From positions 1-33,932 of IMG/VR virus record IMGVR_UViG_3300032820_000053: a DNA stretch of 33,932 nucleotides; one strand, given 5' to 3'. Below the pieces are notes generated by a model. It was not told where the DNA came from, made no database searches, and worked only from the letters and a program-made list of their open reading frames with translations. Position 1 is the stretch's first letter. Each line of letters starts with the position of its first letter. This DNA comes from a virus. The position numbers and the translations under genes are program-made. Positions 19,628 to 26,748 of this stretch are shown one piece after another.

Positions 19628-21091
19628 CTATCCAAACATCAAAATGATCTCATCTGCTCCGCTGCTGGTGCCTTCGCAGCGTCCTGCCAGGTCCAGGGTG
19701 ACCTCTTCGGATCCACGGTCAAGGCTCACGTCGGTGGTGCGCAGCCTGGGCGCGACCCATCCGAACATCTGCCCCTCGGTCTGCCCGCTGACCACCGCAA
19801 CGCTGATCTGCTGAGAGCTTGCCCCGGCGATGTCGGTGGTCTGGAACGCCTGCATGGCGGCCTTCATGTTGTTCTCGTACAGCGTCCAGCCGCTCAGCGT
19901 GGCGCTCACCTCGCGCGGCGACATCACAAATCCCGAGATCTTGAATAGGCTCCCCATGACATCCTCGCGGTATGCCAACCCGAAGCCGCAATCCAGGGTG
20001 GCCTCGCTGCACTGCAGTTCGATCGGGGTGGTGCCGCCATAGGTCGAGAAGACCATCTGCCCGCTGGTCGCTGGCACAGGGTCGCCCGCGTAAGTGCCGG
20101 TGGGCCGATAGGGCTGCAGCTTGGTGCCAGCGGCCCAGGTAGTGCCCGGGTCAGAAGTGCCGAGCGCGCGCCTGGTGATCGTCCACGTGGAGCCGGAGAT
20201 CGCCGTGAGCTTGACCGTCTCGGCTGTGGTCGCGCCGTCGTCAAAGGTCCAGTAGGTGTTGATCAGGTCGCCCGCGGAAGCGAGGCCGTCGTTGACGGTG
20301 ATGCTGACTCCAGTGGTGCCACCCGTCGAAAGCGGAGACGCTAGCTCGGTCTGGAACAGCCGATCTTGGCGGCGGGCTGTGCCGCTGATCGAGAAGCGCG
20401 CCGCGTCCTCGCCGCCCATCGTCAGCGAGATGGTGCCAGGGGTCCAGCCGCCGAGCCTGTCGGCGCTGTTGTTGTTCAGGATCCAGGCGCACAGGGCGTC
20501 CTCGTCGGAGTCGCGAACATCCGAGGGCGAAAAGGCGATGGCTCCCTTCACGTTCGCCGACGCTGCTGGCGTGAAGCTAAGGGGAGGCTCCACTGTGATG
20601 TTGGTGCCGCCCGTGTCGATCGCAGAGACGCGGCGCATCTCATACAACGAGGTCCCGTTTCCCGTCTCCACGATCACAGCGTCGCCAACCGCGAAGCCGG
20701 TCGAGGCAGCAACGTCCACCTGCGCCGACGTGCTGCTGCCGCCGCTGACGGTGGTTGTCGTCCCGCTGCGGTCGACCTTCTCCCAGCCGCTGCTGGTCAG
20801 CAACTCGTCAATGTCTGGCGCGGTGGTGCGCGTGCCGCTGGGCATCACGTAGCCCTCGATGCTGCCCTCGGCCGTGCGCTTCTGCTGGATCCCGGGCACT
20901 GCCGTGGCGGTGCCAAACTTATCCTCGCGCGGGTTGTAGGCCATGGTTCCCGACGCGCTGCTGCCGATCACGCGGATGGCGTCGGCTGCCTCGGGGTAGC
21001 TCTCGCCCGCCGTGTCGGAGAGGGTGAGGCCGGATTGGCTGGAGACGAAGACAACAAGGTCTCTGCCAATGTCAACTTTGGGGCCGGTCAT
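19628..21091 (-). CDS. Major tail tube protein
   Basis: A 487-residue beta-rich protein just before the chaperone genes, where the tube protein lies in siphoviruses. The start MTGPKVDIGRDLVVFVSSQ is followed by long Ser/Thr/Gly-rich regions and a C-terminal part (FKISGFVMSPREVSATLSGW, VTLDLAGRCEG) fitting the tube fold. It is larger than typical tube proteins (150-300), so it probably contains added surface domains; the TTTVSGGSSTSAQVDVAAST region (about 112-131) looks like an inserted Ig-like or hairpin module. A good AGGAGA ribosome site precedes the ATG. Confidence 0.75.
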   Translation of the reverse strand: MTGPKVDIGRDLVVFVSSQSGLTLSDTAGESYPEAADAIRVIGSSASGTMAYNPREDKFGTATAVPGIQQKRTAEGSIEGYVMPSGTRTTAPDIDELLTSSGWEKVDRSGTTTTVSGGSSTSAQVDVAASTGFAVGDAVIVETGNGTSLYEMRRVSAIDTGGTNITVEPPLSFTPAASANVKGAIAFSPSDVRDSDEDALCAWILNNNSADRLGGWTPGTISLTMGGEDAARFSISGTARRQDRLFQTELASPLSTGGTTGVSITVNDGLASAGDLINTYWTFDDGATTAETVKLTAISGSTWTITRRALGTSDPGTTWAAGTKLQPYRPTGTYAGDPVPATSGQMVFSTYGGTTPIELQCSEATLDCGFGLAYREDVMGSLFKISGFVMSPREVSATLSGWTLYENNMKAAMQAFQTTDIAGASSQQISVAVVSGQTEGQMFGWVAPRLRTTDVSLDRGSEEVTLDLAGRCEGTSSGADEIILMFG

Positions 21092-21102
21092 GGAAAATTC
21101 TC

Positions 21103-21624
21103 CTAGTAGGCTTCGCTTGTGCGAACGAGAAGGTCAGTCAATAGTGCCACATTGGGAACCGCAAGCCCCGGGTCTGCGCCCGGCGTCTCGGCCGTGATGG
21201 TGGCCCTGATAATGCCGCTCGCCTGCCCCAGTGTCCAGCCCTGAGATCCGGCACCGGTGCGGCGCTGCATGATGGTGTTCAGCGCGGCCCCATATCTCCA
21301 CATCGCGGTCACTACATCGACCTCGTTTCCGTCGATGTTGGCATCGAGGACGACGAGTCCAAGCTGGATCCGCACGTCATAGAATCGGGAGTTCGCCTCG
21401 ACCTCGCCGCTGGTGCTGTCCACGGTGATCGAAAGGTACGGAAAGGCGTTCGCCTGGGCGGCCCGGTGGTACCACTTCTCAACGGTGGCAACGTCGGGCA
21501 GGATGCTGCTGTCGACTCCGAGCGCAGTGCGCAGGGCGGGCAGGGTCTCGGCATTGAGCCCGGTAGTCTCGTCCACGAGGTACTCGTACACCGCATCGAC
21601 CGCGCGCTCTGTGAAGGTCGCCAC
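21103..21624 (-). CDS. Neck/tail-completion protein
   Basis: A 173-residue protein. GTG at 21624 is preferred, because the long in-frame extension upstream is a shadow of the previous gene and the GTG lies four bases after that gene's stop. It has an N-terminal helix (ERAVDAVYEYLVDET), a strand-rich middle with RFYDVRIQLGLVVLDANI, and a final helical NVALLTDLLVRTSEAY. Size, position after the gpG-like neck protein and before the tube, and fold pattern fit tail-completion (terminator) proteins. Not recognised by motif. Confidence 0.6.
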   Translation of the reverse strand: MATFTERAVDAVYEYLVDETTGLNAETLPALRTALGVDSSILPDVATVEKWYHRAAQANAFPYLSITVDSTSGEVEANSRFYDVRIQLGLVVLDANIDGNEVDVVTAMWRYGAALNTIMQRRTGAGSQGWTLGQASGIIRATITAETPGADPGLAVPNVALLTDLLVRTSEAY

Positions 21625-21628
21625 AACA

Positions 21629-22351
21629 TCACCGGGTCTTGAGGCGCATAACGCCGCGCCGCATCTTCTTGAAGTCAAAGCGATCAGAGAACAACTCGTC
21701 AGCGTGCGCCTGCTTGCGGGCGCGGATGATGTGGACTTGGAACAGTTGCGCAATGGCGGTCCCCAGGGGCACCGTGCCGCCCTGGCCGACCTGCTTGATC
21801 CCCTTATCCCAGACGGACGGATCCCAGCGCACTGGCGGACGTGGCCTGCGCTGTGCGCCCTCATAGGCTGGGCCCCGGGCGAACTGGTGCGCCACAGCGT
21901 ACTTGCCGACGTCGGAGCCAGGGTCGATCCCGACCTCAAGCCACCGATCCCCGCGCTGCCCCTTCTTGCCGCCGATAGATCCCGGGCCACCTCCTACCAG
22001 AGCGTCCCGGAGCGCCCCGGTTCGCACCAGTATCGGGCGGCCCGGGAAGTGCTTCCGCTTCCACGCCGCGTACTTGGGCGAGAGCTTCGGCCAGCGAGGG
22101 CCGGTTTGCTTGCCCTGAGTGCGGAACTGATCGCGCTCGTGCTTGCGGAACAGCTTCACCACGTCGTCAAAGACCGGGCCGAAGTCATCGATCAGATCCG
22201 CCCACTGCTCAAAGCGAGCTTGGATCTCGGTCGGCGCAGGCTCGATCCTCATGGTGAACATCCGGCCGGGCTGGCCGCCGCCTCGGCGCGCGTCGCTCAT
22301 GGCGACCGAGAGCGTGCCCCGTCCCGATCCGTACTTGGTGGAAAGCGCCAT
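21629..22351 (-). CDS. Virion morphogenesis/neck protein (Mu gpG-like)
   Basis: A 240-residue basic protein starting at ATG 22351 (TGATG overlap). The central FRTQGKQTGPRWPKLSPKYA, followed by HFPGRPILVRTGALRDAL, is the hallmark of phage virion morphogenesis (tail completion) proteins: a polar loop with W-P-x-L-S, then R-P-I-L-x-R-T-G. It probably joins head and tail. The C-terminus is very basic (FKKMRRGVMRLKTR). An in-frame TTG just before the ATG is unlikely to be the start. Confidence 0.8.
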   Translation of the reverse strand: MALSTKYGSGRGTLSVAMSDARRGGGQPGRMFTMRIEPAPTEIQARFEQWADLIDDFGPVFDDVVKLFRKHERDQFRTQGKQTGPRWPKLSPKYAAWKRKHFPGRPILVRTGALRDALVGGGPGSIGGKKGQRGDRWLEVGIDPGSDVGKYAVAHQFARGPAYEGAQRRPRPPVRWDPSVWDKGIKQVGQGGTVPLGTAIAQLFQVHIIRARKQAHADELFSDRFDFKKMRRGVMRLKTR

Positions 22352-22845
22352 CAAAGATCCGAGCCGTCAGGAAAAATCGGCGTGGCCGCGAACGGAACAT
22401 TGTCCCCGCCGGGATCCGGGTCCCAGTCGGGATCCTTGGCGCGCGTCCAGTGGCTGCCGATCCGGCTGTCGCTGCTGCCCTTGTCAGCGGTCGCCCCGTT
22501 GTCGAGCAGCATCATCCGCACCAGGGGCAGGCGCGCCAGCATGGACTCGCCCATTTCGATCAGGTTGGGTGCTGTGCTCTCGGCGTTGATGCCGATGGAT
22601 CCCTTGGCCATCAGCACGGCGCCAGACGTGAGCAGCATCTCGGCCCGCTGGGCCCAGCCCTCGGCGATGCTGGAGCCGGTGAGGCTCGTACCGATGCCGG
22701 TGGCAAGCAGAGCGGCGCGGACCTGATCATAGGCCGCCGTCCAAATCACCGTGGCTTGCGTGCTGGTCGGGGTGCTGGTGGCAGACAGAGTGCCAAGTTG
22801 AGGGGCCATCGAGGTCGCCGTGGCTAGGTCTGCATTGTATGCCAC
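22351..22845 (-). CDS. Head-tail connector protein
   Basis: A 164-residue protein starting at GTG 22845 with AGAGG upstream. The N-terminal helices (ATVIWTAAYDQVRAALLATG) and central IAEGWAQRAEMLLTSGAVLM resemble small adaptor proteins that stack beneath the portal. The acidic C-terminus (DPDWDPDPGGDN) may be flexible. Placement between the head genes and the Mu-gpG-like protein supports a connector role. Confidence 0.65.
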   Translation of the reverse strand: MAYNADLATATSMAPQLGTLSATSTPTSTQATVIWTAAYDQVRAALLATGIGTSLTGSSIAEGWAQRAEMLLTSGAVLMAKGSIGINAESTAPNLIEMGESMLARLPLVRMMLLDNGATADKGSSDSRIGSHWTRAKDPDWDPDPGGDNVPFAATPIFPDGSDL

Positions 22846-22854
22846 GGGATCCTC

Positions 22855-23031
22855 TTACTCTTCGGCGGCCTTGGCCTTCTTCTTGGTGGCTTTCTTCGGA
22901 GACGCCGCAGGAGCCGCACAGCCGCGCTCTATCAGCTTGCGGGCGCTGTACTCGCTCGGCTCGTCAAACGTGTCTCCTGGGGCAAGCTGGGTGCCCTGGT
23001 GGCTAAGTTTGCACAGCGCTCGGAGCTTCAC
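22855..23031 (-). CDS. 58-residue basic-tailed head-neck protein
   Basis: A short gene starting at GTG 23031 (GTGA overlap with the upstream stop) and ending at TAA 22857-22855. The core LRALCKLSHQGTQLAPGDTF followed by YSARKLIERGCA is a compact strand-helix pattern seen in small proteins of phage head gene clusters. The end is a Lys/Ala-rich tail (SPKKATKKKAKAAEE) like DNA-binding or nucleoid-protein tails, so it may sit near the packaged DNA or neck. Confidence 0.75.
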   Translation of the reverse strand: MKLRALCKLSHQGTQLAPGDTFDEPSEYSARKLIERGCAAPAASPKKATKKKAKAAEE

Positions 23032-23390
23032 CCTGCGATCTCCAGTTCACCGATGCGCTCCTCGATGGCATCGCGTCCACCCTTGCGGGCCTCGACCTCG
23101 TGCATGGCGCGCAAGGTGTCGACGTCAGACACGCCAGCCAGGGCGGCGGGCATGGCCTTGATGGTCACGTGCTTGATGGTGGCGGGGTCGGCTGGGTTGA
23201 ACCCACCGCGCGCGCTGCCGGGCACCGGCTCGGGCTCTGGTCGCGATGCGGGTTGTGACTTGCGCACCTCCACCAGCACGCCAACAGCGCACAAGGTGTC
23301 AACGTCGCAGCCGCTGGGAGCCAGTGCCCCGGCTCGGTAGCGGCGACCGCTGTGGATCAACTCTTGACCTGCGGCAACTTCGTAACTCAT
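23028..23390 (-). CDS. Hypothetical head-neck protein
   Basis: A 120-residue protein. The N-terminal 45 residues form a small strand-rich unit (YEVAAGQELIHSGRRYRAGA), followed by a Pro-rich linker (SRPEPEPVPGS) and a helical end (DVDTLRAMHEVEARKGGRD). Not recognised. It lies between the capsid-adjacent gene and the 58-residue gene, and all are coupled, so it is probably a virion or assembly protein. GGAG lies upstream of the ATG. Confidence 0.65.
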   Translation of the reverse strand: MSYEVAAGQELIHSGRRYRAGALAPSGCDVDTLCAVGVLVEVRKSQPASRPEPEPVPGSARGGFNPADPATIKHVTIKAMPAALAGVSDVDTLRAMHEVEARKGGRDAIEERIGELEIAG

Positions 23391-23414
23391 AGGGGCGCTC
23401 CTACTTGTCCTGGG

Positions 23415-23771
23415 TTATGCGTGGCTCAGGACGCCCATGGTCTCCCACGAGGTACCGTCGCACATGAAGATGCCCCACTTGCCCTGGCCGAGGGTTTCCT
23501 TGGTTCCGGGTGCTCCCGTGTCATCCATGACCACCAGATTCTCAGCGCCGCCTGCGGTGTTCTTGATGATGAAGAACAGCCCTTGGCTTGCCTCTTCGGC
23601 GGGCAGGGTCACGTCGCGGTGTGAGCCGTCAGGATCGAGCAGTTGGAACTGCGCATCCTGCGGAAGCAGCGTCTTGTCGTCCGCGAGCGTCTCGACGTTG
23701 TGGCCGAGGCGCACGCGCAGACCGTTGACCGGGTTGACCGCAACGCTTTGCGGGATGAGTGTCTCAGCCAT
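23415..23771 (-). CDS. Small beta-rich head protein
   Basis: A 118-residue protein with alternating strands (FQLLDPDGSHRDVTL, LFFIIKNTAGGAENLVVM) and a terminal WGIFMCDGTSWETMGVL, resembling capsid-surface decoration or head-fibre folds. It directly follows the major capsid gene with a strong AGGAGG site, implying high expression. Function in capsid decoration is inferred. Confidence 0.6.
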   Translation of the reverse strand: MAETLIPQSVAVNPVNGLRVRLGHNVETLADDKTLLPQDAQFQLLDPDGSHRDVTLPAEEASQGLFFIIKNTAGGAENLVVMDDTGAPGTKETLGQGKWGIFMCDGTSWETMGVLSHA

Positions 23772-23780
23772 GGCAGCCTC

Positions 23781-24737
23781 CTAGCTGACGGCGGTGGAGT
23801 ACAGGTAGCCCAGGGCAGGAGTGGGAACGGCGTACTGGTCGTTCCAGAGCATATCGATCTGCTCGACATACGGGGTAGGCTCCCACCGCCTCACGGCACC
23901 GTCCGTGCTGCCGGTCATGCGGAACCGCTGCAGGCAACTCTGCGGGGTCATCGCCGCCGGGCTGCTCTTGATGTGGGCGAAGAGGACCATTTTCTGCCAG
24001 ATAAATGCATTTGTCTCTGTCTGACCCTCATAGGCGGAGTTGGCCACAGCCTTGCCGACCCAGATGGTATCGACATCCAGGGCTCTCGCGAGGTCGTCGT
24101 TGGTCAGAACGCCCGCCGTGTTGGCGGTGCGGCTGGTGTACTCCAAGATCAGCGGGTGCTGCCTGAGCGACTTGTAGACCTCATAGCCCATGATGGCGAC
24201 ATTGGGAGTCTCGCCGCTGTTGGTGATGATCGAGTCGCGGGCATCCTGCGCCTTGCTGATCGGGTCGCTGGCTGCGTTGTCCCACTGGTCAGTGCCAGAG
24301 AGCGCGGCGGTGTAGCCCGAGAAGGTGGTGGTATTGAAGATCAGCGCGGCGGCGGTGCGCTCGCGGTGGATCATGCACTGCCGTGCCAGCACTGCGGCGT
24401 TGGCCTTGCGCAAGTCGAGCCCGTTGCCCTGGGCATATTCGGCGCTGCTCTTGTTCATCTTCACGCCGAGGCCGTTGACGTTGACGTCCCAGCCGGTGAC
24501 CTTGCTGACCGAAGTGCTGATCTGCAGGGGCGCGTCTTGTCCGTCTGCGATGATCAGATCGTGGCCCGGCGATGCCGAAGCGAACCCGCCGCCCACAGAG
24601 TAGAAATTCCCGGTCTTGGCGCTCACATCGACGCTGGGCGCGATCCCATCGGCCATGAAGCTACCGAGAGACGGGCCCAGCAACCGCGTGTAGTTGGTGA
24701 GCATCCGGTCATTGACGAGCCCTTGAATATTAACCAT
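23781..24737 (-). CDS. Major capsid protein (HK97-like)
   Basis: A 318-residue protein, the size expected for an HK97-fold capsid subunit without a fused scaffold. The recognisable parts are an N-arm and E-loop region (residues 30-85), a spine helix with NAAVLARQCMIHRERTAAA, the P-domain phrase NVAIMGYEVYKSLRQHPLIL, and DDLARALDVDTIWVGKAV in the A-domain. Order (protease/scaffold, decoration, capsid) is standard. AGGAGA lies 8 bases before the ATG. It forms the icosahedral shell. Confidence 0.9.
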   Translation of the reverse strand: MVNIQGLVNDRMLTNYTRLLGPSLGSFMADGIAPSVDVSAKTGNFYSVGGGFASASPGHDLIIADGQDAPLQISTSVSKVTGWDVNVNGLGVKMNKSSAEYAQGNGLDLRKANAAVLARQCMIHRERTAAALIFNTTTFSGYTAALSGTDQWDNAASDPISKAQDARDSIITNSGETPNVAIMGYEVYKSLRQHPLILEYTSRTANTAGVLTNDDLARALDVDTIWVGKAVANSAYEGQTETNAFIWQKMVLFAHIKSSPAAMTPQSCLQRFRMTGSTDGAVRRWEPTPYVEQIDMLWNDQYAVPTPALGYLYSTAVS

Positions 24738-24768
24738 GGTCTGAGTCTCCTAGTGCGAGCCGGTGAGG

Positions 24769-25173
24769 CTAGCCAAGCTCGTAGTAGCTGGGTGCGAACA
24801 GAAACGCGCCGACATCGCCGGACGCGTGGGTTTCGAGGGCGATTCCGAAGGCGTACTTGCCGGTGGCAACGGCGACGGCCGTGCCGTCCGCTGCCGCCAT
24901 CGCCAGATCCCCAGCGGTGAGCCCGCCGGATCCAACCTTGACCTTGATCATGCCGCCGCACTGGACCGGCACGCTGACCGGGATCGATGCGGTGCCAGCA
25001 GCAACGTCGTTGGTGAGTGCGCCGATGCACAGATCGCCCGTGGCGGTTGATGTGGTCCCGGCTACCTCAATGTCGTCATCGCCGACGCAACTGACCAGCA
25101 ACCACTCAGAGGACGAGAGGTCGTCGTTGCACTTGCGCGTGATAACCAGGGTGGGATTGAAGGGTGTTGACAT
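24769..25173 (-). CDS. Capsid decoration protein (DUF2190-like)
   Basis: A 134-residue protein rich in Gly, Ala and Val. The pattern IPVSVPVQCGGMIKVKVGSG followed by GDLAMAAADGTAVAV and YAFGIALETHASGDVGAFLF matches small beta-barrel capsid cement proteins, in which a repeated GD turn precedes each strand. It sits between scaffold/protease and capsid genes, the usual place. It probably binds at capsid threefold axes and stabilises the shell. AGGAG site upstream. Confidence 0.8.
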   Translation of the reverse strand: MSTPFNPTLVITRKCNDDLSSSEWLLVSCVGDDDIEVAGTTSTATGDLCIGALTNDVAAGTASIPVSVPVQCGGMIKVKVGSGGLTAGDLAMAAADGTAVAVATGKYAFGIALETHASGDVGAFLFAPSYYELG

Positions 25174-25182
25174 CGTGCGCTC

Positions 25183-25707
25183 CTACTGGTCGAGGCTTTC
25201 GGCCTCATAGGCCGCGAGCTTGGTGGGGTCAGCGAGGACCGTTGACATCGCCCGAGAATAGGCGGCGGCTTCGGTGAGGTTGGTGTCCTTCTGGATCTTC
25301 TCGGCCAGGGCTTCCACCTCGGCCTCGATCGCGCTGGCATGGGTGCCTGTGGCGGGCGCGTCGGCTTCGGTGGTCTCGCGACCGACCGGGAGGCGCCCCT
25401 CGGCGAAGATGCGGTTGGCCTTCTCCTCACCCAGGGTCTGGCACACCTGCCAGTAGTCCTCTCGCTCGGCAGGAGCGATACGGCCGATGGTGCAGGCGCT
25501 GTCGAGGGTGCGCACCTTCTCGCGCTCTTCGAGGATCGAGTTGCGGTCGCGGAGGCCTTCGACCTCCTTGGTTGCCGTCTCCAGCGTCTCGGTCAGCACC
25601 GTCACCTTGTCGGCTTCGGTCTGGAGTCGCCGCACCTCGGCCAGTAGCTCGGGTGCCTCTGTGGGCAGCCCGGTAGCCTCGGCCAGCTTGACGAGAATAT
25701 CAGTCAT
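25183..25707 (-). CDS. Nested scaffold protein (internal start)
   Basis: A 174-residue product starting at ATG 25707 within the protease gene and in the same frame. AGGAG lies 9 bases before this ATG, an independent ribosome site. The sequence is a charged coiled coil (about residues 25-70, LQTEADKVTVLTETLETATK) followed by a helical acidic C-terminus, the usual scaffold build. Mu (I/Z) and lambda (C/Nu3) also nest scaffold in the protease gene. It would fill the procapsid and be cleaved by the protease. Confidence 0.75.
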   Translation of the reverse strand: MTDILVKLAEATGLPTEAPELLAEVRRLQTEADKVTVLTETLETATKEVEGLRDRNSILEEREKVRTLDSACTIGRIAPAEREDYWQVCQTLGEEKANRIFAEGRLPVGRETTEADAPATGTHASAIEAEVEALAEKIQKDTNLTEAAAYSRAMSTVLADPTKLAAYEAESLDQ

Positions 25708-26745
25708 CGGGGTGATCTCCTGCTGAGCTTCGGCACCTTCGCAGAGGTGGATCCGGCTCGGGGTTGGGTCTGTTGCGGCGAGCGTAACAGACGGATCGTT
25801 TCCTTGCATAGCGCAATCAGAAAAAATGGTAGGACGCGCCATAGATGGCACGAACGGTTGATTTGTGAGCGTGGCCCCTACCACCGTCCAGCCGCCGAGC
25901 GGTTGCCCTGTTTGCTTGCTGGTGGCTGCGGTCGGCGGGATAAGCTCAGCGGAGATCCCGGCGAACTCCTTGGCGCCGACTCGCTGCGCACCCTCGTCGG
26001 TCCACGAGAACAGGCCCCACAGACTCACCCCGCCCTTGTCGTTGGGCCTGACCTCGACCTGCTTGATCCTGGCGGCGGCCTTGGTGCTGGCTGGGTCCAT
26101 GTTGCCAGCGGCGAGCGCGTGGTTGTAGCCCACCGGAGCACCGCCAGAGAACCACTGCTCGGCCAGCACGGTCTCATAGTTGCGCGCCATCGCGTACACG
26201 TCGGCCTCGGTCAACTCGACCTTCCTCGGCTTCGGCCCGGTGTTGCCGTAGAACGTGCCAGAGCGCACCACCTCGACCCAGGACTCCGGGCCCTCGCTGA
26301 GCAGCAGCGGAGCGGACCAGTAGCCCTCGGCGTAGTAGCGGCGGCTCGCGGGGTTGCCCATGCCGCCCCTCGCCTTGGCCTTCTCCTTGCGCTCGGCCTC
26401 GGCCTTGGCTTCTGCCTCTTCGCGCGCCTTGCGCTCCTCTTCGGTCTCGGCCAGATCCTCGGACTCATCACGCAGCAGGTTCCGCGCCTTGTCCTGCAGC
26501 GCGCGCATCTTGTCAGCGGTCAAGCCGGGAGCGGTGCTCTGCGGGATCCGGCCGATGGCGTTGCGCAGGTGCGGGAGATCCACGTCGCCCTTGCTGTCGC
26601 GGTAGGGGAAGTAGCGCAGGGAGCGCGGCTTGGTCTTGCCGTCGTCGTCCTCTTCGCCGCCGGGCGCGATGTACAGGAACGCGCTGTCGGGCAGGTCGTT
26701 GACGTAGGCAGTCGTCCAGACTGCAAGGTTGATCTGGTCGTTCAT
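25183..26745 (-). CDS. Prohead protease-scaffold fusion (Mu gpI-like) with extra N-terminal domain
   Basis: A 520-residue protein. Residues 1-95 form a small domain with SLRYFPYRDSKGDVDLPHLR, found at the front of some phage proteins (DUF6582-like by eye). Residues 96-130 are a charged Glu/Lys/Ala helix. Residues 136-310 are the Mu gpI-like protease, with VGYNHA (His 209) and FAGISAEL (Ser 265) as likely catalytic positions, and TLTNQPFVP as the conserved closing strand. Residues 347-520 are the scaffold, also made separately from an internal start. The protease matures the head by cutting scaffold. Confidence 0.8.
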   Translation of the reverse strand: MNDQINLAVWTTAYVNDLPDSAFLYIAPGGEEDDDGKTKPRSLRYFPYRDSKGDVDLPHLRNAIGRIPQSTAPGLTADKMRALQDKARNLLRDESEDLAETEEERKAREEAEAKAEAERKEKAKARGGMGNPASRRYYAEGYWSAPLLLSEGPESWVEVVRSGTFYGNTGPKPRKVELTEADVYAMARNYETVLAEQWFSGGAPVGYNHALAAGNMDPASTKAAARIKQVEVRPNDKGGVSLWGLFSWTDEGAQRVGAKEFAGISAELIPPTAATSKQTGQPLGGWTVVGATLTNQPFVPSMARPTIFSDCAMQGNDPSVTLAATDPTPSRIHLCEGAEAQQEITPMTDILVKLAEATGLPTEAPELLAEVRRLQTEADKVTVLTETLETATKEVEGLRDRNSILEEREKVRTLDSACTIGRIAPAEREDYWQVCQTLGEEKANRIFAEGRLPVGRETTEADAPATGTHASAIEAEVEALAEKIQKDTNLTEAAAYSRAMSTVLADPTKLAAYEAESLDQ

Positions 26746-26748
26746 GGT

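Noticed and set aside
21625-21990. Long N-terminal extension of the neck protein at 21103
   Set aside because: It overlaps the Mu-gpG-like gene in another frame and is Arg/Ser-rich noise; GTG 21624 just after that gene's stop is the better start.
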